From the NCBI GenBank assembly GCA_964443005.1, contig CAYUBI010000021.1:1-26236 (forward strand): 26,236 nucleotides of DNA, given 5' to 3'. The notes under the pieces were generated by a model. That model was given only the letters and a program-made list of their open reading frames with translations, did not search any database and was not told the DNA's origin. The DNA is from CAYUBI01 sp964443005. GTDB taxonomy: Bacteria; Margulisbacteria; Riflemargulisbacteria; GWF2-35-9; CAYUBI01. This document shows, piece after piece, positions 1 through 8,391 of the stretch (position 1 is the stretch's first letter; each line of letters opens with the position of its first letter). Made by a program: the position numbers and the translations under genes.

Positions 1-1
1 T

Positions 2-904
2 CAACAACAAGTTTTCACTATTCTCGATCGTGACAAAACACGTGTTGTATTTAATTCAGAGTGGCTGGACAAACTATCATCTCGTGATTTCATTCAATTA
101 ATGGCCAAATATACACTAGCACGGATGTTGGAACGCGATGATTTTGAAAAACGATTTGGCGAAAATGCACCCATATCATTACATGAATTAATGTACCCTT
201 TGCTTCAAGGTTACGATTCTGTTGCATTACACTGCGACGTAGAATGTGGTGGAACAGATCAAAAGTTTAATTTACTTATGGGCCGCCACCTTCAAAAAGA
301 ATGGGGCCAATCACCCCAATGCGTGCTAACAATGCCACTGTTAGAAGGATTAGACGGAATAAATAAAATGAGCAAATCACTTGGCAATCACATAGGAGTT
401 ACTGATTCTGCAGATAATATGTTTGGAAAAATAATGTCAATTCCTGATTCATTAATGATACGTTATTATCAATTATTAACCTCTCTAGTTCCTCATGAAA
501 TTAAGGAACTAGAAAATGGATTAAAAACTCAATCAATTCATCCGCGCGATGCTAAAGCAGAACTTGGCGTTCGAATTACTGCAGATTACCATGGAACGAT
601 TATGGCAACTGCTGCAAAAGAAAGATTTTTTTTAATGTTTCAAAAAAAAGACATTCCTAATGATATTTTAGAATACGCAGTACCCTTTGCAGGCAAGTTA
701 CTCGCAGACATCATTCGAGAACTTCAATTCTCCCCCAGCAACAACGAAACTCGGCGATTATTTTCTCAAAACGCTATTACATTAGACAACATCATTATCA
801 ATGATCCCGCGCATTTAATATGCTTGAACGAAGCGATAGTTCTAAAAGTTGGAAAACGAAAATTTGCGCGCCTAATTCCATTTAAATCACCTGAAGAATT
901 ATGA
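2..904 (+). CDS. tyrS: Tyrosyl-tRNA synthetase, 5'-truncated by window edge
   Basis: Class I aminoacyl-tRNA synthetase that charges tRNA-Tyr with tyrosine in the cytoplasm. The reading frame is open from base 2, before the first Met at 101, and that upstream part (for example FNSEWLDKLSSRDF) matches the TyrS family, so the gene starts outside the window and the HIGH motif is not visible. Seen here are the tyrosine-pocket region (GGTDQKFNLLMGR), the catalytic KMSKS loop (INKMSKSLGN) and a C-terminal S4-like RNA-binding region. The stop codon overlaps the trpE start by 4 bp (ATGA), so translation of the two is probably coupled and tyrS sits in the same operon as trp. Identification is secure. 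Only the N-terminal third is missing. Confidence 0.96.
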   Translation, partial: QQQVFTILDRDKTRVVFNSEWLDKLSSRDFIQLMAKYTLARMLERDDFEKRFGENAPISLHELMYPLLQGYDSVALHCDVECGGTDQKFNLLMGRHLQKEWGQSPQCVLTMPLLEGLDGINKMSKSLGNHIGVTDSADNMFGKIMSIPDSLMIRYYQLLTSLVPHEIKELENGLKTQSIHPRDAKAELGVRITADYHGTIMATAAKERFFLMFQKKDIPNDILEYAVPFAGKLLADIIRELQFSPSNNETRRLFSQNAITLDNIIINDPAHLICLNEAIVLKVGKRKFARLIPFKSPEEL

Positions 905-2379
905 TCACACTAAATGATCAAAAAAGTCGTTTTTTCGATTTGGCAAAAACCTATAATGTAATTCCTATATATAAAGAAATTGTTGCTGATTTACTAACTC
1001 CGGTAATGGCCTATGATCGTATTCAAGGCCCTTCAAGTTTTTTATTGGAATCTGTTGAAAAAGGAGAAAATGTTTCACGCTATAGCTTTTTAGCATCTGA
1101 TCCACAATTTATTTTTTCTGCAAAAGGTTCTGATATTAAAATCACGCATGCTGATTTTATTACAAAAACAACAGGCAACCCACTTGATTATTTAAAAAAA
1201 ATGTTCGCAAAATTCATGTCACCAACACTTGATGATCTGCCCCCGCTATTTGGTGGTGCTGTTGGATATTTTAGCTTTGACACTATTCGATATATTGAAA
1301 CGGTTCCAGATCGGCATGATGACCAACTTGGCAATGAAGATATTTATTTGATATTCCCCAAAATTCTTTTAGCCTTTGATCATGTTCGCCACACTATAAA
1401 AATAATTGCTAATGTATATTTAAACGATACAATAAACCCAACTAATGAATTGTTAATGTTCAAATTTCAAAATGCATTATTAGCTATTAACCAAATTGAG
1501 CAACGATTGGATCAACCCACAACTAATCTAGAACCTATTGAAATCGAAGATCGAGCTGTACCCATCGATCTTCTTCAAAGCAACATGACTCCAGCATATT
1601 TCAGACATATGATTCAACAAGCAAAATCATATATTCGTGCAGGTGATATTTTTCAAGTCGTATTATCCCAACGGTTTCAACAGCGATTAACAGATACACC
1701 TTTTAACATTTATCGAAGGCTGCGAATTATTAATCCATCGCCTTATATGTTTTTTTTCAAAGCAGGTGCATTAACATTGATTGGGTCATCACCCGAAATA
1801 CTAGTTCGACGTCATGGAGCCGAAGCATTAGTCAGGCCTATTGCAGGCACGTGTCGACGCGGGAAAAATGCGACTGAAGATCACGAACTCATTCAGGAAT
1901 TACAACATAACGAAAAAGAAAAAGCCGAACACCTCATGCTCGTTGATTTAGGCCGCAATGATCTGGGTCGGGTATGTCAGTTTGGCTCTGTACATACCAG
2001 CAATTTTATGAGCATTGAAAAATATTCACACGTGCTACATATGGTTAGTCACGTTAATGGAACCTTAAAACCAGATACGGATGCAATTGATCTATTAAAA
2101 GCTACATTTCCAGCAGGAACGTTGTCTGGCGCGCCAAAAATTCGAGCCATGAGTATCATTGATGAATTAGAACCGACTCGACGCGGAATCTATGGGGGAA
2201 TATTAGGGTATATTGGATTTAATGGAAGCATGGATATGTGTATTACAATACGAACTATTTTAGTTAAAGATGAAACTGCTTATATTCAAACTGGAGCAGG
2301 AATAGTTGCAGATTCGATTGCTGAAGACGAATTTACAGAAACGATTAACAAAGCAATGGGCATGTTTAAGGCTTTATAA
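901..2379 (+). CDS. trpE: Anthranilate synthase component I
   Basis: Converts chorismate plus ammonia or glutamine to anthranilate, the first committed step of tryptophan synthesis, together with TrpG. It is 492 aa, normal for the family. The N-terminal part carries the LLES element (residues 48-51) followed by RYSF, which in characterised TrpE proteins is part of the tryptophan feedback site, so allosteric inhibition is likely kept. The C-terminal chorismate-binding domain (about 225-487) shows AGTCRRG, LVDLGRNDLGR, GTLSGAPK and QTGAGIVADS. The ATG overlaps the tyrS stop by 4 bp. Eleven bases after its own stop comes the trpG start, with the ribosome-binding site spanning the trpE stop codon. 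The presence of LLES and a dedicated trpG next door separates it from PabB and from salicylate or isochorismate synthases. Confidence 0.97.
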   Translation: MITLNDQKSRFFDLAKTYNVIPIYKEIVADLLTPVMAYDRIQGPSSFLLESVEKGENVSRYSFLASDPQFIFSAKGSDIKITHADFITKTTGNPLDYLKKMFAKFMSPTLDDLPPLFGGAVGYFSFDTIRYIETVPDRHDDQLGNEDIYLIFPKILLAFDHVRHTIKIIANVYLNDTINPTNELLMFKFQNALLAINQIEQRLDQPTTNLEPIEIEDRAVPIDLLQSNMTPAYFRHMIQQAKSYIRAGDIFQVVLSQRFQQRLTDTPFNIYRRLRIINPSPYMFFFKAGALTLIGSSPEILVRRHGAEALVRPIAGTCRRGKNATEDHELIQELQHNEKEKAEHLMLVDLGRNDLGRVCQFGSVHTSNFMSIEKYSHVLHMVSHVNGTLKPDTDAIDLLKATFPAGTLSGAPKIRAMSIIDELEPTRRGIYGGILGYIGFNGSMDMCITIRTILVKDETAYIQTGAGIVADSIAEDEFTETINKAMGMFKAL

Positions 2380-2389
2380 AGGACAAACA

Positions 2390-2965
2390 ATGTTATTAAT
2401 GATCGATAATTACGATTCATTTACCTATAATCTTGTGCAATATTTTGGGGAACTGGGACATCCGATGACAATACATCGTAATGATCAGTTAACTATTCAA
2501 GACATTCGCACACTAAATCCAAAAGGAATTGTCATTTCTCCTGGCCCAGGGAACCCTGATCAAGCAGGAATTAGTCTGGAATTAATTCAAACATTTTATA
2601 CAACCATCCCGATTTTCGGTGTTTGTTTGGGGCATCAATCAATTTACCAAGCTTTTGGTGGTCAAATTATTCGTGCGCCTCGTTTGATGCATGGTAAAAC
2701 ATCTGAAATAATTCACGATGGAAGTCAGCTGTTTTTAGGAATACCCAATCCATTCATAGCAACACGCTATCATTCCTTAATAGCAGACACGCAAAACATC
2801 CCTAACGATCTTATGATTACTGCATGGACTGCAGAAAAAGAAGCTATGGCTTTATGTCATCGCCTGTATCCTGTTTATGGCGTACAATTTCATCCAGAAT
2901 CCATTTTAACCTCGCAAGGGAAGCAGCTTCTTAAAAACTGGCTTAATTTGATCAAGGAGTCATAA
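2390..2965 (+). CDS. trpG: Anthranilate synthase component II (glutamine amidotransferase)
   Basis: Class I glutamine amidotransferase that feeds ammonia to TrpE. I chose the ATG at 2390 (191 aa) because AAAGGA lies just upstream and translation begins MLLMIDNYDSFTYNLVQYF, the usual TrpG/PabA N-terminus. An upstream extension to 2306 would only overlap trpE out of frame. Catalytic residues are visible: nucleophile Cys79 in GVCLGHQ, and His168 and Glu170 in VQFHPES. The oxyanion-region PGPGNPDQAG is intact. It is not fused to TrpD, unlike in enterobacteria. It might also serve a PabB elsewhere in the genome, as amphibolic subunits do in some bacteria, but its position inside trp makes TrpG the main role. 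Confidence 0.96.
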   Translation: MLLMIDNYDSFTYNLVQYFGELGHPMTIHRNDQLTIQDIRTLNPKGIVISPGPGNPDQAGISLELIQTFYTTIPIFGVCLGHQSIYQAFGGQIIRAPRLMHGKTSEIIHDGSQLFLGIPNPFIATRYHSLIADTQNIPNDLMITAWTAEKEAMALCHRLYPVYGVQFHPESILTSQGKQLLKNWLNLIKES

Positions 2966-2968
2966 TTA

Positions 2969-3994
2969 ATGTATAAAGAATGCCTAACCAAAATTATTCG
3001 CAAGGAAAATCTAACGTCACAAGAAACATATAACCTTATGAATGACATTATGAAAGGTCAACTTTCGCCATCCCAAATCGCAGCAATTATTACTGCGCTT
3101 CGCATGAAAGGCGAAACTGCGCAGGAAATTACTGGCATGGCAAAATCCATGCGTGAATTTGCAAGCACAATTATGCCAAAAAATGACCATCTGGTAGATA
3201 CGTGTGGAACAGGCGGAGACCTTACCTCAACGTTTAACATTTCAACAACTGCAGCTTTTGTTGTTGCAGGAGCAGGAGTAGCCATTGCTAAACACGGAAA
3301 TCGGGCTGCTTCAGGCAAATGCGGCAGTGCTGATTTATTGGAAGGACTTGGAATCAACATTCAACTTCAACCCAAAGAAGTTCAAGAATGTATTGAAGCC
3401 ATTAATATCGGATTTATGTTTGCTCCAATTTTTCATGGAGCAATGAAACATGCATCTATCCCTCGCAAAGAAATTGGCATTCGTACAGTATTTAACATTT
3501 TAGGCCCTTTATCAAATCCCGCAAATGCCCACGGGCAGCTTTTAGGTGTTTATGAAAAAGATCTAACGCTTACAATTGCACAAGTTCTAAAGAATCTGGG
3601 TGTCAAAAAAGCATTTGTTGTACACGGTCTTGAAGGCCTAGACGAAATATCGATTACAGGAGACACACAAGTGTCGGAACTTAACGATGAAAAAATCAAA
3701 ACTTATATTTTTTCGCCGCTAGAATATGGGTTTACCTTAGCCTCACTTGTTGCAGTCAAGGGTGGTGATGTTAAAGAAAATATTCGAATCACCCAAGATA
3801 TTCTAAATAATTATGAAGAAGGCCCGCAAAAAGATATTGTAATTTTAAATGCTGCTGCTGCGATTTACGTTTCCAATTTAAATGTTGATTTCAAATCTGC
3901 AATTCATTTAGCACGTGAATCCATCACGAGTGGTGCTGCTATGTTAAAATTAAAACAATTACGCGAATACTCACAACGATTTGTTCATGCTTAA
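2969..3994 (+). CDS. trpD: Anthranilate phosphoribosyltransferase
   Basis: Transfers the phosphoribosyl group from PRPP to anthranilate. The protein is 341 aa, typical length. The PRPP-binding glycine loop CGTGGD and the following TFNISTTAAFV segment are clear, as is the KHGNRAASGKCGSADLLE stretch that binds anthranilate and Mg-PRPP in the family. Minor departures from the commonest form are Leu after GTGGD, where Gly is usual, and SGK, where SSK is usual. The rest is conserved enough that activity is expected. The gene begins 3 bp after trpG, with AAGGAG near the trpG stop serving as ribosome-binding site. Its 3' end overlaps trpC by 8 bp. Confidence 0.96.
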   Translation: MYKECLTKIIRKENLTSQETYNLMNDIMKGQLSPSQIAAIITALRMKGETAQEITGMAKSMREFASTIMPKNDHLVDTCGTGGDLTSTFNISTTAAFVVAGAGVAIAKHGNRAASGKCGSADLLEGLGINIQLQPKEVQECIEAINIGFMFAPIFHGAMKHASIPRKEIGIRTVFNILGPLSNPANAHGQLLGVYEKDLTLTIAQVLKNLGVKKAFVVHGLEGLDEISITGDTQVSELNDEKIKTYIFSPLEYGFTLASLVAVKGGDVKENIRITQDILNNYEEGPQKDIVILNAAAAIYVSNLNVDFKSAIHLARESITSGAAMLKLKQLREYSQRFVHA

Positions 3995-4748
3995 ACAATT
4001 ACTTAAAGCAAAAGCAGCCTATATATCAACATTAAGAGAAAAATCATCTTCTAAAACATTCATTGAACAAGGTCAAAAATGGCAGAAACAATCGCTATAT
4101 CAAGCATTAAAACAACCCGAGCTCTCATTAATTGCAGAAGTCAAAAAAGGATCACCTAGCAATGGCATTATGCGGCAAATATTTGATGCAGCCGAAATAG
4201 CAAAATCATATCAACACCTGAATCCGGCTGCGTTTTCTGTACTAACAGATGAAGCTTTTTTTTATGGAGCAGCAAATCACTTAACTAACGTCAAAAACGT
4301 TGTTAAGCAACCAGTTCTTCGTAAAGATTTTATTCAAGATCCCATTCAAGTTTATGAGTCATTTGCTTTAGGTGCGGATGCTATTTTACTAATTGCTGAG
4401 ATTCTTGAAGCTGAGCAAGCAAAACAACTCTATGATCTGGCCTATTTCCTTGGCATGGATGTTTTATTTGAAATCCACGACAACGATCAATTATTCAAAT
4501 TGCTACCAATTAACCCAAAAATAATTGGAATAAATAACCGAAACCTAGAAACACTCACAGTTGATGTCACGCACTGCGAAAAACTGTTCCCCATTGTTCG
4601 TCAAGCATTTCCTTTAGCTGTTTTAATTGCAGAAAGTGGTATCAAAACAAAAAAACAACTCACGACTATTGAAAAAGCTGGATTTGACGCAGTGCTTATT
4701 GGTGAAGGGCTAATTAACACAGAATTATCACTGCCTCATGTGGATTAA
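3987..4748 (+). CDS. trpC: Indole-3-glycerol phosphate synthase
   Basis: Closes the indole ring from CdRP, the fourth step of the pathway, in a (beta/alpha)8 barrel. I take ATG 3987 (253 aa, normal length) rather than the TTG two codons upstream. Family motifs run in order along the protein: LIAEVKKGSPSNG with the catalytic Lys, VLRKDFI, ADAILLIAEIL, GINNRNLETL, LIAESGI and LIGEGL. It is a stand-alone enzyme, not the TrpC-TrpF fusion of enterobacteria. The start overlaps trpD by 8 bp and the end overlaps trpF by 11 bp, so coupled translation is likely. No clear Shine-Dalgarno sequence is visible at this start, which fits coupling. Confidence 0.96.
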   Translation: MLKQLLKAKAAYISTLREKSSSKTFIEQGQKWQKQSLYQALKQPELSLIAEVKKGSPSNGIMRQIFDAAEIAKSYQHLNPAAFSVLTDEAFFYGAANHLTNVKNVVKQPVLRKDFIQDPIQVYESFALGADAILLIAEILEAEQAKQLYDLAYFLGMDVLFEIHDNDQLFKLLPINPKIIGINNRNLETLTVDVTHCEKLFPIVRQAFPLAVLIAESGIKTKKQLTTIEKAGFDAVLIGEGLINTELSLPHVD

Positions 4749-5343
4749 AGTTTGCGGTATAACAAAAATTTCAAATGCATTAGAAATCATCAACTGTGGA
4801 GTAAATGCACTGGGATTCATCATGATTCAACAATCACGCAGATATATAACGGGAAACCAAGCAGCTGCAATTATTAACGAACTTCCGATTGAAACGGAAA
4901 CAGTATTAGTGATAGCCAATGAGCCCTTAAACTACATTAATAAACTGTTACAAACTTCTCGATTCAGCTATGTTCAATGTCATGGAAACGAATCACTAGA
5001 CTATATTCGCAATATTAACGCTCCAGTTATCAAAACAATTAAAATTACTGATTCTTGGCCTAGAAACGAAATTGAAAATTACATCAATGATGTCCATGCA
5101 GTTTTATTGGAAACCTATCATCCGCAACAATTAGGTGGAACTGGATCATCATTCAACTGGGAATTACTCAGCAATAACGATCTTGCGAAAATCATCATTG
5201 CTGGCGGAATTTCACCGGACAATATTGCAACACTACGTCCGTATCAGCCAATGGGCATTGATATTAACAGTGGAGTCGAAACAAATCCTGGAATCAAATC
5301 AATCGAAAAAGTTAGAAAATTACTCGAACATCTCCGAAATTGA
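4738..5343 (+). CDS. trpF: Phosphoribosylanthranilate isomerase
   Basis: Isomerises phosphoribosylanthranilate to CdRP, the third pathway step. It is 201 aa, a complete single-domain barrel. Visible family motifs are the N-terminal IKVCGIT with the catalytic Cys, SRRYI, VQCHGNE, LLETYHPQQLGGTG with the catalytic Asp position replaced by the ETYH context, and the phosphate-binding IIAGGISPDN and GIDINSGVE. The gene overlaps trpC by 11 bp and is the last trp gene here. The next gene, prs, is on the other strand and overlaps it by 24 bp tail to tail. trpB and trpA therefore are not in this operon. Confidence 0.95.
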   Translation: MWIKVCGITKISNALEIINCGVNALGFIMIQQSRRYITGNQAAAIINELPIETETVLVIANEPLNYINKLLQTSRFSYVQCHGNESLDYIRNINAPVIKTIKITDSWPRNEIENYINDVHAVLLETYHPQQLGGTGSSFNWELLSNNDLAKIIIAGGISPDNIATLRPYQPMGIDINSGVETNPGIKSIEKVRKLLEHLRN

Positions 5344-6273
5344 TAAATTATCATGATTTCTGCGAATAGCTTCTGCAATAATCGGCGCTGGAGATAACAC
5401 TTTTAATTCAGGAAATCGTTTGTCAGCAGGAACTGGGATTGTATTAATAACAACGACTTCTTTAAATTTAGCTGCTATTAGCCGCTCAGTTGCCGGATGA
5501 CTAAATACCGGATGCGTAGCTGCTAAATAAATTTCATCACGGCATCCATGCTCACGAAGTGCATCTAACCCGCGAGTTACAGAACCTGCAGTATCAATCA
5601 TATCATCGAAAATGAGAATTGTTTTATCTTTGACTTCACCAACTACATTCATAATTTCTGCAACATTATGTTCAGGTCGGCTTTTATGAAGAATTGCTAA
5701 TTCTGCGCCCAATTGATCTGCCAGCCGCTTACACGTTTTTGCACGGCCAGTATCAGGTGCAACAACAACCAAGTTATTTAATTTTTTATTCTGAAAATAT
5801 CGCACAAATAACGGAAGTGCAAACATATGATCAACAGGAATATCAAAATATCCTTGAATCTGATCTGAATGAAGATCTAAGGTAATCAATCGTGTAGTAC
5901 CTGAGGCAACTAATAAATTAGCAATGAGTTTAGCAGATATTGCTTCGCGCGGTCCAGATTTTTTATCTTGTCGAGCATATCCATAATGTGGCATGACAAC
6001 TTGAATGGATGCAGCAGAAGCTCTGGAAAACGCATCACACATTATAAACAATTCCATTAGATCATTATTCACATTCGGCCCAACAGTTTGAATCAAAAAC
6101 ACGTTTTTTCCACGAATGGATTCTTCAATATTGATAAAAATTTCACCACATGCAAAACGAGACACTTTCATTTTTCCAAGCTCAATACCCAAATACTGAG
6201 CGATTTCCGCACCCAACTTTGGATGTGCTGTACCACAAAAAACACGCATGTCTCTTCCCATTGAATTAATCAT
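5320..6273 (-). CDS. prs: Ribose-phosphate pyrophosphokinase (PRPP synthetase)
   Basis: Makes PRPP from ribose-5-phosphate and ATP. PRPP feeds purine, pyrimidine, histidine, NAD and tryptophan synthesis, including the TrpD step encoded convergently. At 317 aa it is full length for class I enzymes. Seen are PHYGYARQDKK (ATP/catalytic region), LDLHSDQIQGYFDIPVDH, and the PRPP-binding loop ILIFDDMIDTAGS. The ATG at 6273 has GGAG nine bases upstream. Residues 1-8 are slightly longer than the usual N-terminus, so an internal Met (MRVFCGT, Met9) is an alternative. The stop lies inside the trpF coding sequence, giving a 24-bp antisense overlap, so the two transcripts must overlap at their 3' ends. 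Confidence 0.96.
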   Translation of the reverse strand: MINSMGRDMRVFCGTAHPKLGAEIAQYLGIELGKMKVSRFACGEIFINIEESIRGKNVFLIQTVGPNVNNDLMELFIMCDAFSRASAASIQVVMPHYGYARQDKKSGPREAISAKLIANLLVASGTTRLITLDLHSDQIQGYFDIPVDHMFALPLFVRYFQNKKLNNLVVVAPDTGRAKTCKRLADQLGAELAILHKSRPEHNVAEIMNVVGEVKDKTILIFDDMIDTAGSVTRGLDALREHGCRDEIYLAATHPVFSHPATERLIAAKFKEVVVINTIPVPADKRFPELKVLSPAPIIAEAIRRNHDNLSISEMFE

Positions 6274-6337
6274 TGTACGCTCCTAATAAATGCAAACGTG
6301 TAATATTTTACCTTAACCAACAGGGTTTAGCTAGTAC

Positions 6338-6367
6338 TTTAGGAAATTAATTGTATGGGTTCCTAAA
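6338..6367 (-). terminator. Weak inverted repeat downstream of the AAA-ATPase gene
   Basis: TTTAGGAA (6338-6345) and TTCCTAAA (6360-6367) form a perfect 8-bp stem with a 14-base loop. It lies 30 bp past the stop of the minus-strand ATPase gene and upstream of prs. It could help end transcription of that gene before prs, but no good T-run follows the stem on the minus strand, so the terminator call is tentative. Confidence 0.25.
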
Positions 6368-6397
6368 CTTTTAGATTTTAGTTCAAAGTAACAAAGC

Positions 6398-7930
6398 TCA
6401 TTCCGTTACCCACTGCCCAATATTGCGCATTTCAGCGTCAAAAGCTACACCTACTAGAACAAGTTGTTTGCCTGTATCCAAGTATTTCTCAGCATATTGC
6501 TTGCGATTAATTTGCGCTAGTGCTGCTTTCTTAGTTCCATTTAGCTTAAACTCAAACACATATACTATATTGGCCATCTCAATTACTGCATCAATGCGGC
6601 CTTGATTAGTAACGACTTCTGCTTGAATGCGCAAGCCCAGCAATGTAAAAACAATATAGACAATCGTTTGATAATACTTTTCTAAAGGAATATTGATTGT
6701 ATAGGGAATATTCGCAAAAAAGACTTTTAACGTTTCAAAAAACATAGGCATATCTGAACCATCTAATGCACGAATTAGCTTATCTAAATAATTCTCTGTC
6801 AGTTCTTTTGGCACTTTGCTATAAGCTTCGGACAAGTATTGTAGAAACGAATCTTCTACTTCCAAATTAGGAAATCCCAACGTATACAAACGTCCAACAA
6901 AATCCTTAATAGTTAAATAACCTGTTTGATATAAAAGTGGAACAGGCGACAACTGTCCAATTTCATAACTAGAAAAAGCATTTTCACCTACCGATATATC
7001 ATTAACAATTGACACATCAAATTGACTTGTCGTAATTAAATCAATCAAAAACGTTGGGGTGCCAGACTCAAACCAGTAATTTGAAAAATCATCTTTATTA
7101 AATAGCAATAATATTGAAAAAGGATTATAAACATATGACGAGACTTTACTAAAGCGATAACCGTTATACCAGGTTTTCATCATCGCCAATACTTTCTCAA
7201 CTGTCATATTTTGCTTTTCTGCTAATATTGTTAGCCGTTCCGCAAAATTGGTTTCGAGTTCCTCCTGCGTATATCCCAACAACTGAGAAAAATTCCCATC
7301 CATTGTGATATCATTTAAATTATTCAGTCCGGAAAATACACACACCTTGCTGAATTTACTCACTCCTGTTAAAAAGATAAATTTCAAATATTCGTCCGAG
7401 GCTTTAAGTACTGCATAAAATCCTTTTAACGTTTCCTGTATTTCTTTGGCTGTTTCAACATTAGTAATATGATCCAAAATCGGTTTATCATATTCGTCAA
7501 CAAGAAGCACAACTTTGCCTATTTGTGCTAATTTCCTAATAAGCTCTGCAAAAATGTCATCATAATGTTCTCGGACAAGCGCGATTTTATAGTATTCTGC
7601 AATATCTTGTAGCTCTATTTTAATAAATTCCTTTAATTCTGCCGAATTTCCAATATGCTTTTTACTAAAATCAATTCGTATAACCGGATGTTCTTTCCAT
7701 TCAAAAGGCTGGCCATATATCCACAGCCCCTTAAACAGTTCATTCTTCCCCTTGAAAATTGCTTCCAGCGTAGATAACAGTAGCGACTTACCAAAACGAC
7801 GCGGACGAGACAGGAAATAGACTTTTCCAGAATTAATAAGCTGATAAATTGTTTCCGTTTTATCAATATAAAGATACTTTTCTTCAATGATTTCTGAAAA
7901 TGTTTGAATACCAATGGGTAATTTTTTCAT
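6398..7930 (-). CDS. AAA-ATPase-like / PD-(D/E)XK nuclease-like protein (DUF1703 type)
   Basis: 510-aa protein of the common AAA-ATPase-like plus PD-(D/E)XK family. The N-terminal part has a P-loop written SRPRRFGKSLLLS (about residues 41-53) and a Walker-B-like VVLLVDEYDKP. The C-terminal part has GRIDAVIE followed by YVFEFKLNG, which gives the D...ExK signature of the nuclease fold. The family's biological role is not established, and it often occurs in many copies per genome with suspected links to mobile DNA or defence. The ATG at 7930 is preceded by AAGGAG. It stands alone between prs and the sugar-nucleotide gene with 124 bp and 461 bp of flanking DNA, looser spacing than elsewhere in the window, suggesting a later insertion. 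The gene appears intact. Confidence 0.85.
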   Translation of the reverse strand: MKKLPIGIQTFSEIIEEKYLYIDKTETIYQLINSGKVYFLSRPRRFGKSLLLSTLEAIFKGKNELFKGLWIYGQPFEWKEHPVIRIDFSKKHIGNSAELKEFIKIELQDIAEYYKIALVREHYDDIFAELIRKLAQIGKVVLLVDEYDKPILDHITNVETAKEIQETLKGFYAVLKASDEYLKFIFLTGVSKFSKVCVFSGLNNLNDITMDGNFSQLLGYTQEELETNFAERLTILAEKQNMTVEKVLAMMKTWYNGYRFSKVSSYVYNPFSILLLFNKDDFSNYWFESGTPTFLIDLITTSQFDVSIVNDISVGENAFSSYEIGQLSPVPLLYQTGYLTIKDFVGRLYTLGFPNLEVEDSFLQYLSEAYSKVPKELTENYLDKLIRALDGSDMPMFFETLKVFFANIPYTINIPLEKYYQTIVYIVFTLLGLRIQAEVVTNQGRIDAVIEMANIVYVFEFKLNGTKKAALAQINRKQYAEKYLDTGKQLVLVGVAFDAEMRNIGQWVTE

Positions 7931-8391
7931 TAAATTAGCTCCTTATGCTCGCTAAACACAATTAAATCTTAGTATAGAATAAGTATATAGCCAAAATTAT
8001 TTATACTCAATCTAATTCCTGGAGGCGCCCTTGGTGTGTTGTATGTAATAATTCATCTTTTTTATCAAAAAAGATGAATCGTTTTTTGTAACCATTTACA
8101 ATCGGAAGTTTCAATATTTCAAAAGTGATCTTTTTTCAGTATTTCATCTTTAAAATGCAAAAAATAAATAAAACCCAAAGTCTCAAAGGAATATTCATTT
8201 TGCCCCTCACAAAAAAGACAACAATAACAACAAAACAATCATCTTCTTCCTCTACGTTATGCCACTATTTTTGAGTTATTAAACATTCAGAAATTCAAAT
8301 CGAATCAAGCCATTAATTAAACATTGTATATAAAATTAACTATCATCTGACGTTTAACCAAGTAACCTACCAGACTCAGTCATTTAAATGA
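7931..8391. other. 461-bp intergenic region, no gene found
   Basis: Very AT-rich stretch between two minus-strand genes. I see no convincing coding frame, no tRNA and no transposon end. The only clear structure is the hairpin at 8051-8079. A 12-bp palindrome (TCATTTAAATGA, 8380-8391) abuts the stop codon of the downstream-read decarboxylase gene. The bases nearest 7930 hold the ribosome-binding site, and presumably the promoter, of the ATPase gene. Confidence 0.6.
8051..8079. terminator. 13-bp perfect hairpin, possible terminator
   Basis: ATTCATCTTTTTT (8051-8063) pairs perfectly with AAAAAAGATGAAT (8067-8079) across a 3-base loop. On the + strand it is followed two bases later by six T. On the - strand the trailing sequence is less T-rich. 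The genes on both sides read leftward, so the likely use is ending the ech-uxs transcript, although the T-run favours the opposite direction. A bidirectional terminator or a mobile-element remnant is also possible. Confidence 0.45.

Noticed and set aside
3058..3360. Minus-strand frame inside trpD
   Set aside because: Shadow of the conserved PRPP-binding region of trpD.
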